NCBI GenBank assembly: GCA_026129485.1
Contig: JAHCHY010000004.1
Span: 1 to 64,000 of the forward strand
Length of the DNA stretch: 64,000 nucleotides
Origin: Cyclobacteriaceae bacterium
GTDB taxonomy: Bacteria; Bacteroidota; Bacteroidia; Cytophagales; Cyclobacteriaceae
Reading direction: 5' to 3'
The translations under genes were made by a program, and so were the position numbers. The notes beneath the pieces were generated by a model that was not told the origin of the DNA, did not search any database, and worked only from the letters and a program-made list of their open reading frames with translations. Numbering within the stretch: the stretch's first letter is position 1; every line of letters starts with the position of its first letter. Below, piece by piece: positions 10,554 to 17,480 of this stretch.

Positions 10554-10600
10554 GTTACCGGTTTCCAGTTGCCGGTAACCAGTAACTGGAAACCGGTAAC
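10554..10600. repeat. inverted repeat, GTTACCGGT family, second copy
   Basis: Arms GTTACCGGTTTCCAGT (10554-10569) and ACTGGAAACCGGTAAC (10585-10600) are identical to those at 5139-5178; the loop is 15 instead of 8 bases and holds a further GCCGGTAACCAGTA. The following leader (gattagaaaatgaatctATG) also matches the leader at 5179-5198. Confidence 0.85.
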
Positions 10601-10617
10601 GATTAGAAAATGAATCT

Positions 10618-13263
10618 ATGAAAGAAACTTTAACGCCTCCCCAACACCTTCTCCGCTTCCTCCGTTGGTTTTGCCGGGAAGATTACATCGAAGAGATTGA
10701 AGGAGATCTGACAGAGGTTTTCAGGAAGGAATCTGAAAGTTCTCCGAAATGGGCGAAGTGGAAATTTACCTGGAGCGTAATAAAGTATTTCAGGCCGGAG
10801 TTTATGAAGTCGTTTAAAAATTATCAACCTAATGCTATCGGTATGTACAAGAGCTATTTTAAAATCGGGTGGCGGAGCCTCTTAAAGAACAAAGGGTACT
10901 CCTATATTAATGTTGCCGGGCTTACCGTGGGAATGGCAGTTACACTATTAATCGGCTTATGGGTGCTTGATGAGGTGTCTTTTAACCGGTATCATAAAAA
11001 TTATGATCGTATTGCACAGGTATATCAGCACCAAACGGTTTTTAATGAACGAAAAACAAACCCGGCCGTTCCGGTTCCGCTCGCTAATGAATTGAAAAAT
11101 GTTTATCGAAGCGATTTCAAACACGTAGTGCCAACGTGGTGGATAGGCAGTCATGTTTTATCTGTCGGAGATAAAAAGATTCCGCGCAACGGTGTGTTTA
11201 TGGCAAAAGAAGGATTAGAGATGTTTTCGTTTGAAATGCTGCAAGGTTCATGGAAAAGTTTGGATGATCCGTCTTCGGTTATTTTATCCGAATCCACAGC
11301 GCAGATACTGTTTGGTGATCGTGACCCAGTCAATCAAATCCTGAAGGTTGATAATTTAATGGATGTGAAGGTAACGGGCGTTTTCAAAGAAATACCTTTC
11401 AATTCGAAATTTCACTCCCTCCAATTTATTTCCGGTTGGGACTTGTGGGTATCGGCTAACCCGTGGCTGAAGGATGACGAAAACAATTGGAACAGCGATG
11501 ACATCAACTTCACAGACATCATCATATATGTGGAGATTGAGCCAACCACCACTTTCGAATCGGTTTCAAAAAAGATAGAGAAGATAAAGTTTAACAAACT
11601 GCCTCATGAACAAGCTATTCGCGAGAATCCACAAGTTTTTTTGCAACCTATGAGCCGTTGGCATTTACATTCACAATGGGAAAACGGACAGGGAGCAGGT
11701 GGAAGAATTCAATTTGTGTGGTTGTTTGGTATCATCGGGATATTCGTTCTTATTCTTGCGTGCATCAACTTTATGAACCTGAGCACGGCACAGTCTGAAA
11801 TGCGTGCCAAAGAAGTGGGTGTGCGTAAAACCGTTGGTTCGGCACGCATTCAGTTAATCGGCCAGTTTTTTGTTGAAACATTTCTGGTGGTATTAGCAGC
11901 GTTTATTTTTTCGATTGTCTTGGCCGCTATCGCTTTGCCGGGGTTCAACCAACTTGCTGAAAAAGAAATGACCATGCCGTGGACGAATCCAACGTTTATT
12001 GCAGGTGCACTTGGTTTTATTTTGTTCAACACCATGTTAGCCGGAAGTTACCCCGCCTTGTTCCTTTCTTCGTTCCAGCCGGTTAAGGTTTTGAAAGGTA
12101 CATTTCGCCTGGGAAAATTAGTTCATGCGCCACGTAAGGTGTTAGTAGTAGTTCAGTTTTCAGTGTCGGTAACGCTGATTATAGGCACCATTACCGTGTG
12201 GAAGCAAATTCAATATGCCAAAAACAGGCCGGTTGGATATACACGTGAAGGTCTTATTATGGTAAGAAAAAACTCGCCCGATTTTTTTGGGAAAATTCAA
12301 CCGTTGAGAAATAAATTGAAGCAGGCCAATGCCATTGTGGAGTTGGCTCAGTCGTCAAGCCCGGTAACGGAAACCTGGTTTACGTTTAATAACTTCAACT
12401 GGCAGGGTAAAAACCCGGATGCAAAAATTGCTTTTACCTGCTCGGCAGTAACATATGATTATGGCACTACAATGGGATGGAACTTTGCGCAAGGCCGCGA
12501 CTATTCGCGCGATTTTTCTACGGACTCTTCTGCTGTTATACTCAACCAAACAGCGGCACGGTTGATCGGGTGGAAAAACCCAATCGATGAAGAAGTTATC
12601 TGGAGTGGAATGAAATTCACAGTCATTGGTGTGGTACAAGATATGGTTGTGGATTCGCCCTATGAACCGGTGAGACCTGCCGTTTATTTCATACGGAATA
12701 ATTTTATTCAAAATACGCTTGGTGCTGCTTGGATCAACATCCGGCTAAACCCGCAACTAAGCACGCACGAAGCAATTGAGCGCGTGGAAAGTGTTTTTAA
12801 ATCGGTAATACCTGCCGTTCCTTTCGAATTCAAATTTGTTGACCAGGAATATGAGCGAAAATTCGCAAGTGAAGAGCGTGTAGGTAAACTGGCTTCATTG
12901 TTTGCACTGCTGGCTATTTTTATTTCATGTTTGGGTTTGTTTGGATTAACCTTGTATGTGGCAGAGCAACGCACAAAAGAAATTGCTATCCGTAAGATAA
13001 TGGGAGCCTCTATTACTTCCCTATGGAAGATGTTATCGAAAGACTTTGTGGCGCTGGTTATTCTCTCGTTTGCTATTGCTGTGCCCGTGTCGTATTACTT
13101 TATGTTTGGTTGGCTTCAGAGCTATGAATATCGCACCGGGATGCCGTGGTATCTTTTTGCAATAGTAGGTATTGGCACGCTGGTAATCACTTTGCTTACG
13201 GTTAGTGTTCAAACGATTAAGGCTGCTTTAACGAATCCGGTGGACAGCCTACGTTCAGAATGA
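10618..13263 (+). CDS. FtsX/MacB-family ABC transporter permease with prefix domain
   Basis: 881 residues. Start MKETLTPPQ and prefix match the gene at 5196; the body matches the gene at 2487 throughout (for example MAVTLLIGLWVLDE, KNYDRIAQV, FKHVVP, ACINFMNLSTAQSE, RPVGYTREGLIMVRK). First FtsX core about 370-500, second about 755-870 (SCLGLFGLTLY, KEIAIRKIMGAS), ending NPVDSLRSE. Last of the array. Regulation is not evident: no promoter motif is seen in the short gap before it, so it may be read through from upstream. Confidence 0.92.
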   Translation: MKETLTPPQHLLRFLRWFCREDYIEEIEGDLTEVFRKESESSPKWAKWKFTWSVIKYFRPEFMKSFKNYQPNAIGMYKSYFKIGWRSLLKNKGYSYINVAGLTVGMAVTLLIGLWVLDEVSFNRYHKNYDRIAQVYQHQTVFNERKTNPAVPVPLANELKNVYRSDFKHVVPTWWIGSHVLSVGDKKIPRNGVFMAKEGLEMFSFEMLQGSWKSLDDPSSVILSESTAQILFGDRDPVNQILKVDNLMDVKVTGVFKEIPFNSKFHSLQFISGWDLWVSANPWLKDDENNWNSDDINFTDIIIYVEIEPTTTFESVSKKIEKIKFNKLPHEQAIRENPQVFLQPMSRWHLHSQWENGQGAGGRIQFVWLFGIIGIFVLILACINFMNLSTAQSEMRAKEVGVRKTVGSARIQLIGQFFVETFLVVLAAFIFSIVLAAIALPGFNQLAEKEMTMPWTNPTFIAGALGFILFNTMLAGSYPALFLSSFQPVKVLKGTFRLGKLVHAPRKVLVVVQFSVSVTLIIGTITVWKQIQYAKNRPVGYTREGLIMVRKNSPDFFGKIQPLRNKLKQANAIVELAQSSSPVTETWFTFNNFNWQGKNPDAKIAFTCSAVTYDYGTTMGWNFAQGRDYSRDFSTDSSAVILNQTAARLIGWKNPIDEEVIWSGMKFTVIGVVQDMVVDSPYEPVRPAVYFIRNNFIQNTLGAAWINIRLNPQLSTHEAIERVESVFKSVIPAVPFEFKFVDQEYERKFASEERVGKLASLFALLAIFISCLGLFGLTLYVAEQRTKEIAIRKIMGASITSLWKMLSKDFVALVILSFAIAVPVSYYFMFGWLQSYEYRTGMPWYLFAIVGIGTLVITLLTVSVQTIKAALTNPVDSLRSE

Positions 13264-13299
13264 GCTACGGCTGTCAAAGATAGTTTGAGGTCGGAATAA
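13264..13299 (+). pseudogene. relic of a permease C-terminus
   Basis: Directly after the stop of the preceding permease, the frame from 13264 reads A-T-A-V-K-D-S-L-R-S-E-stop (GTC at 13273, TAA at 13297-13299). The intact tails read NPVDSLRSE-stop. This is best explained as the leftover end of a sixth permease removed by recombination or deletion. It is short, so chance similarity is possible but unlikely at this place. Confidence 0.6.
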
Positions 13300-13306
13300 A
13301 TAGTAG

Positions 13307-13360
13307 CAGTACAGTTACCAGTTGCCTGTTACCGGTAACAGGCAACTGGTAACTATACTG
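13307..13360. repeat. 42-base perfect palindrome, GTTACC family
   Basis: 13313-13333 and 13334-13354 are exact reverse complements with no loop (centre GTTACC|GGTAAC; arms begin AGTTACCAGTTGCC). Allowing one mismatch the arms extend to 13307-13360 (CAGTA...TACTG). It sits between the end of the permease array and the convergent isomerase-like gene. Confidence 0.9.
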
Positions 13361-13376
13361 CCTATTGCCTACTGGT

Positions 13377-14243
13377 TTAAGCCACATCACAAATCCCAAC
13401 CCCTTGCTTTAATGACGCCAACTTATCGGCACGCTTAGGAATAAACTCCTGCCCTACAAAACCTGTAAAGCCGGTTTCTGCAATGGCGCGCATAATGGCC
13501 GGGTAGTTTAGCTCTTGTGTTTCATCTATCTCGTTGCGGCCCGGTACGCCACCGGTGTGGTAATGGCCAATGTAGTTTTTGTATTTGCGGATCGTGGCAA
13601 TCACATCGCCCTCCATGATCTGCATGTGGTAGATGTCGTACAGCAATTTAAAATTGGGCGAGCCTAATTTTTCGGCCAGCTTAACACCCCACTCGGTATG
13701 ATCGCACTGGTAGTCTTTATGATCCACTTTACTGTTGAGCAGTTCCATCTGCACGAGTATGTTATGCTGCTCCGCTACTTTCATTACGGGTTCCAATCCG
13801 CGTGCGCAGTTTTCAATTCCTTTTTCAGAACTCAGCCCATTGGCATTACCGCTAAAGCAGATCACGCTTTTCAGCCCGGCATGGGCCGCTTTGGGAATAG
13901 TGGCAGAATAATCTTTTAACAATTTTTCGTGCAGCGAAGGATCGTTAAAGCCCCGGTTCAGGGAAACATCGGTAGCATAGGCCATCGCACACGTCAACCC
14001 ATATTTTTGCACCACGGCCCACTGGTCAGCGCCCAAAAGCTCAACCGACTTCAGCCCGATTTCTTTTGCCGCTTTGACAAGATCCTCTAACGGAATGGAG
14101 TTATAGCACCACTGGCATACCGAGTGGTTGATCTTTTGATTTAGCTCTGCCGGTAACAAAGTCATGGATTTTCCGATTTCGGGCAGGGCGACTATACCGG
14201 CTGCGCTGGCGGCAATAGTTTTAAGGGCTTGTTTGCGATTCAT
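13377..14243 (-). CDS. hydroxypyruvate isomerase-like TIM-barrel protein, probably exported
   Basis: 288 residues. The N-terminus (NRKQALKTIAASAAGIVALP) looks like an export signal of the Tat/Sec type common in Bacteroidota sugar isomerases. The rest fits the AP-endonuclease-2/xylose-isomerase-like fold, closest to hydroxypyruvate isomerase. Candidate metal or catalytic residues are Glu in VQMELLNSK, Asp in LLYDIYHMQ, His in GHYHTGGVPGRNEID and Glu in GQEFIP. Hydroxypyruvate isomerase interconverts hydroxypyruvate and tartronate semialdehyde, but exported relatives often have unknown substrates. It is preceded on its strand by tpx, with an intrinsic terminator and a palindrome between them, so it is probably transcribed separately. 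Confidence 0.8.
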   Translation of the reverse strand: MNRKQALKTIAASAAGIVALPEIGKSMTLLPAELNQKINHSVCQWCYNSIPLEDLVKAAKEIGLKSVELLGADQWAVVQKYGLTCAMAYATDVSLNRGFNDPSLHEKLLKDYSATIPKAAHAGLKSVICFSGNANGLSSEKGIENCARGLEPVMKVAEQHNILVQMELLNSKVDHKDYQCDHTEWGVKLAEKLGSPNFKLLYDIYHMQIMEGDVIATIRKYKNYIGHYHTGGVPGRNEIDETQELNYPAIMRAIAETGFTGFVGQEFIPKRADKLASLKQGVGICDVA

Positions 14244-14261
14244 GATTTACTTCATTTTAAG

Positions 14262-14291
14262 AACCTATAAGGTTTTAAAACCTTATAGGTT
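14262..14291. repeat. 30-base perfect palindrome, AACCTATAAGG family
   Basis: AACCTATAAGGTTTT (14262-14276) is directly followed by its exact reverse complement AAAACCTTATAGGTT (14277-14291). It lies 18 bases upstream of the isomerase-like gene. A looser relative occurs at 17424-17471. Confidence 0.9.
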
Positions 14292-14316
14292 TCTAAAGTT
14301 AAGGGAACGCATAGAA

Positions 14317-14341
14317 TAAAAAAACCTTCGGCAAGAAGGTT
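14317..14341 (-). terminator. intrinsic terminator of tpx
   Basis: On the minus strand AACCTTC (14341-14335) pairs with GAAGGTT (14329-14323) and is followed by a T-run (14324-14317). It lies 25 bases after the tpx stop codon. Confidence 0.8.
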
Positions 14342-14366
14342 TTACAGTGGTATTGTTAAGCCTGGT

Positions 14367-14864
14367 TTAAATCGCCTTCAATGCAGATTCATAATCCGGC
14401 TCTTCGCCAATTTGCGGAACAAGCTGGGTATATTTCACAATACCGTTCGGATCGATAACCACCACAGCCCGTGCAAACAATCCTGCAAAAGCGGTATCAG
14501 CCAGCTCTACACCGTAACTTTTGCCAAACCCACGACCACGAAAATCAGAAACTAAGTACACCTGGTCTGTTCCTTCCGCCCCGCAGAAACGTTTTTGGGC
14601 AAACGGTAAGTCTTTTGAAACACACAGGATTACGGTGTTGCTCACCGATGCAGCCAGCTTGTTAAACTCATGCACGGAAGCCGCACACACATGAGTATCT
14701 ACACTGGGAAAAATATTAAGCACAATGTTTTTGCCTTTATAGTCAGCCAGCGTTACATCCTTCATGTCCGCTGAGGTGAAAACAAAATCGGGCGCGGATG
14801 AACCCGGGACGGGCAGGTTTCCAACGGTGTTTGCATCGTTAGGGCCAAGTTTGGTAAGTGCCAT
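14367..14864 (-). CDS. tpx: thiol peroxidase (atypical 2-Cys peroxiredoxin)
   Basis: 165 residues, the normal length of Tpx. Peroxidatic Cys60 lies in SVDTHVCAASVHEFN and resolving Cys94 in AQKRFCGAEG, the spacing of E. coli Tpx (Cys61/Cys95). The enzyme reduces hydrogen peroxide and alkyl hydroperoxides with electrons from thioredoxin. No signal peptide is visible, so it is probably cytoplasmic here. Single gene with its own terminator at 14317-14341. Confidence 0.96.
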   Translation of the reverse strand: MALTKLGPNDANTVGNLPVPGSSAPDFVFTSADMKDVTLADYKGKNIVLNIFPSVDTHVCAASVHEFNKLAASVSNTVILCVSKDLPFAQKRFCGAEGTDQVYLVSDFRGRGFGKSYGVELADTAFAGLFARAVVVIDPNGIVKYTQLVPQIGEEPDYESALKAI

Positions 14865-14915
14865 GAGTGAAATGGTTTAGGTGAAATTAATCAGGTGAAC
14901 GGAACAGGATAAAGA

Positions 14916-15380
14916 TTAGCGTAGCCGGTCCGAATCGCGTACTAATTTTTCATCCCTGCGAATAAAACGCACAGCCAGCCAGTTGCTGGCTACGCCTATA
15001 AACATAATCCATATTACAGGCGGAAGATGTGAGCCGCCACCATATTGCTTGGCTACCTGTGTGAAAAAATAAACAGCCGATGCCAATGACCCCGCCAGGA
15101 TCAAAGAGTTAAGCGTACCCAGCTTGATCTGCGTTAGGCGATTATCGTACCGCCTGATTTCCATTACGGCAATAGTTGCTGCTGCCACCATTAAAATAGC
15201 CGTGATGGAATAAGGAAAATACAACGTGGCGCGTTGCCCGTTTTCAATAGTGGAAAAATGCAGTGGAAACAACTGCACTTCTTTTGTCCCTTCCATAACT
15301 TTCAGCAGGGGCAGAAAAAGACCGATTACCATACTGGCTACCACTAATCCGAGAAACACCGTTTGTATTCTTTGCCACAT
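14916..15380 (-). CDS. DUF4293-family four-helix membrane protein
   Basis: 154 residues with four hydrophobic segments (about 5-25, 55-75, 85-105, 115-140) and the start MWQRIQTVFL typical of the DUF4293 family, which is confined to Bacteroidota and has no known function. The end is charged (RRDEKLVRDSDRLR). It diverges from the thiolase gene; a TAGTTTTG -7 motif is found on its strand at 15413-15406, about 25 bases before the start. Confidence 0.85.
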   Translation of the reverse strand: MWQRIQTVFLGLVVASMVIGLFLPLLKVMEGTKEVQLFPLHFSTIENGQRATLYFPYSITAILMVAAATIAVMEIRRYDNRLTQIKLGTLNSLILAGSLASAVYFFTQVAKQYGGGSHLPPVIWIMFIGVASNWLAVRFIRRDEKLVRDSDRLR

Positions 15381-15405
15381 ATAAAGGGTTGCGTTAACTT
15401 GCCTG

Positions 15406-15413
15406 CAAAACTA
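15406..15413 (-). promoter_or_regulatory. candidate -7 element for the DUF4293 gene
   Basis: The minus strand reads TAGTTTTG, a full match to the Bacteroidota TAnnTTTG element. No good -33 TTTG is present at 17-21 bases, so support is partial. Confidence 0.4.
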
Positions 15414-15443
15414 CTTAAATAGCGCAAAGGCCGAATTAATTCT

Positions 15444-16658
15444 ATGACAAAATCAGTTTATATGCTGGATATTTTGCGTACCCCTGTTGGAAAGTTCGGA
15501 GGAACGCTGGCGGCAGTGCGACCGGACGACCTCGCTGCCGGTGTAATTCAAAAGCTGGTTGAACGTAATCCACAGTTGGATATAAGCCGGATTGAAGATG
15601 TAGTATTTGGCGCAGCCAACCAGGCCGGTGAAGATAACCGCAATGTAGCGCGCATGGCTTTGCTGCTGGCCGGTTTGCCGAAAGAGATTGGCGGAGTAAC
15701 GGTTAATCGTTTGTGCGCTTCGGGCCTGCAGGCGATTATGGATGCTTCGCGCGGAATAGCAAATGGCGATGGTGATTGTTACATAGCCGGTGGCGTGGAA
15801 AGCATGAGCCGCGCTCCATTTGTAATGGCTAAAGCGGAAGAGCCGTTTTCGCGCAAGGCCGAAATTTTTGATACTACTATCGGCTGGCGGTTTGTCAATT
15901 CAAAGCTTTCTAAGCTGTACCACCCGTATTCGATGGGCGAAACAGCCGAGAATGTAGCGGAGAAATGGAAGATCAAGCGCGAGGCCCAGGATAAGTTTGG
16001 CCTGGCATCGCAACAAAAATATTTTGCCGCGCATAAAGCCAACCGGTTTAAGGAAGAGCTTGTTTCTGTAACCGTTGCAAAAGGCAAAGAGCGTTTTGAG
16101 TTTACACAAGACGAATATCCGCGCGATACTTCGCTTGAAAAGCTGGCGCAGCTTAAGCCTGCATTTCGCGAAGGCGGAACGGTAACGGCCGGAAATTCAT
16201 CGGGGATAAACGATGGCGCTGCGGCTGCCTTGCTGGTGAGCGAATCGTACTTAAAAACGTTAGCACAAAAGCCGTTGGCGCGTGTGGTATCAATGGCCAT
16301 TGCAGGAGTTGATCCGGCTTACATGGGGGTTGGGCCGGTGCCTGCCGTAAAGAAAGCGTTACAACGTGCAGGCTTAAAAATTGCTGACATCGGGTTGTTT
16401 GAATTGAACGAAGCTTTTGCCGCACAGTCTATTGCCTGTATTCAGGAATTGAATATCAACCCGGAGCTGGTGAATGTAAACGGAGGCGCAATAGCCATTG
16501 GCCATCCGCTGGGATGCAGCGGAGTGCGCATCAGCGCAACGCTCATTCACGAAATGCAAAAGCGAAATGTAAAATACGGAGTAGCCACCATGTGTATTGG
16601 CGTAGGGCAGGGAACGGCTGTGGTTTATGAAAATTGTCAATTGTCAATTGTCAATTGA
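15444..16658 (+). CDS. acetyl-CoA acyltransferase (thiolase), PcaF/PaaJ-like
   Basis: 404 residues, one thiolase unit. Nucleophile Cys91 (NRLCASGLQAI), His354 (GHPLGCSG) and Cys384 (CIGVGQGTA) are present. The stretches NQAGEDNRNVARMALLLAGL and FDTTIGWRFVN are those of beta-ketoadipyl-CoA thiolases (PcaF/PaaJ), but no other aromatic degradation genes are nearby, so a general acetoacetyl-CoA or 3-ketoacyl-CoA thiolase role is equally possible. The last residues (NCQLSIVN) and the stop codon are encoded by an intergenic CAATTGT repeat, so the protein has a non-family tail of about eight residues. Confidence 0.93.
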   Translation: MTKSVYMLDILRTPVGKFGGTLAAVRPDDLAAGVIQKLVERNPQLDISRIEDVVFGAANQAGEDNRNVARMALLLAGLPKEIGGVTVNRLCASGLQAIMDASRGIANGDGDCYIAGGVESMSRAPFVMAKAEEPFSRKAEIFDTTIGWRFVNSKLSKLYHPYSMGETAENVAEKWKIKREAQDKFGLASQQKYFAAHKANRFKEELVSVTVAKGKERFEFTQDEYPRDTSLEKLAQLKPAFREGGTVTAGNSSGINDGAAAALLVSESYLKTLAQKPLARVVSMAIAGVDPAYMGVGPVPAVKKALQRAGLKIADIGLFELNEAFAAQSIACIQELNINPELVNVNGGAIAIGHPLGCSGVRISATLIHEMQKRNVKYGVATMCIGVGQGTAVVYENCQLSIVN

Positions 16659-16664
16659 CAATTT
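16632..16664. repeat. AATTGTC direct repeats forming an inverted repeat
   Basis: AATTGTC is repeated in tandem (16632 onward, three to four units) and is followed by TCAATTGACAATT, so the ends also pair as an inverted repeat. The thiolase stop (TGA 16656-16658) lies within it. The core matches that of the repeat at 2406-2466. Confidence 0.8.
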
Positions 16665-16666
16665 GT

Positions 16667-17410
16667 ATGCGTTACTTCTTCGAAATATCCTACAACGGTA
16701 CGCCTTACCACGGCTGGCAGAATCAGCCCAATGCGATTAGTGTGCAGCAGGTAGTGGAGGACTGCCTTACCAAAGTATTTCGTAAAAAGATTGAAGTTGT
16801 TGGCAGCGGCCGCACCGATACCGGTGTGCATTGCGTGCGCCAGTTTTTTCATGCCGATATGGATATGAAGCTGAACGAAAAAGAATGGTTGCCTAAGCTT
16901 AATTCCATTTTGCCGCGCTTTATTGCCATTCGATCTATCCGTGCGGTAAAGCCCGGAGCCAGTGCGCGTTATGATGCGAAAGAACGAACATATGCATATC
17001 ATATTACCCGGGTTAAAAACCCGGTGCTGGTAGGGCGTGCGTATTATTTCTTTCGCCCGTTGGATATGGCTGCGATGGAACGCGCTACCGGGTTATTGTT
17101 AGGCGAACACGACTTTCAGTGTTTCAGTAAAACAAACACCGATGTAAATCATTTTATTTGCACCATTAAATCAGCCCGGTGGAATCAAAAAGGCGATATG
17201 CTCGTTTTTACGATTACGGCAAACCGTTTTTTGCGTGGCATGGTTCGGTCTGTAGTGGGTACATTACTAAATGTGGGTTCCGGTAAAACAACATTGAAGC
17301 AGTTTCAGGAGATATTAAAGAGTAAGGATCGCAAGCAGGCAGGCATGAACGTACCGGCCGATGCACTGTATTTAACAAACGTGAAGTACCCGGAGTCAAT
17401 ATTTTTATAA
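16667..17410 (+). CDS. truA: tRNA pseudouridine(38-40) synthase
   Basis: 247 residues from the ATG at 16667; the frame is open further upstream, but those codons belong to the CAATTGT repeat and the thiolase end. MRYFFEISYNGTPYHGWQ is the usual TruA start. Catalytic Asp51 lies in GSGRTDTGVH. Other family signatures are the HDF motif in GEHDFQCFSK and the FLRGMVRSVVGTLL segment. TruA makes pseudouridine at positions 38-40 of the tRNA anticodon arm. Nine bases separate it from the thiolase, so they may be co-transcribed. Confidence 0.96.
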   Translation: MRYFFEISYNGTPYHGWQNQPNAISVQQVVEDCLTKVFRKKIEVVGSGRTDTGVHCVRQFFHADMDMKLNEKEWLPKLNSILPRFIAIRSIRAVKPGASARYDAKERTYAYHITRVKNPVLVGRAYYFFRPLDMAAMERATGLLLGEHDFQCFSKTNTDVNHFICTIKSARWNQKGDMLVFTITANRFLRGMVRSVVGTLLNVGSGKTTLKQFQEILKSKDRKQAGMNVPADALYLTNVKYPESIFL

Positions 17411-17423
17411 CATTCTAACCCGG

Positions 17424-17471
17424 AAACCTGTAATGTTTATATTGAGATAGCAACAAAAACCTTACAGGTTT
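17424..17471. repeat. inverted repeat AAACCTGTAA ... TTACAGGTTT
   Basis: Ten-base arms at 17424-17433 and 17462-17471 enclose 28 bases. The arms resemble the AACCTATAAGG palindrome at 14262-14291. It lies just upstream of the ABC exporter gene and partly covers its leader. Confidence 0.7.
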
Positions 17472-17480
17472 TACAGCAAG

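Noticed and set aside
16632-16664. CRISPR-like tandem repetition of AATTGTC
   Set aside because: Units are seven bases with no spacers; it is a simple tandem and inverted repeat.
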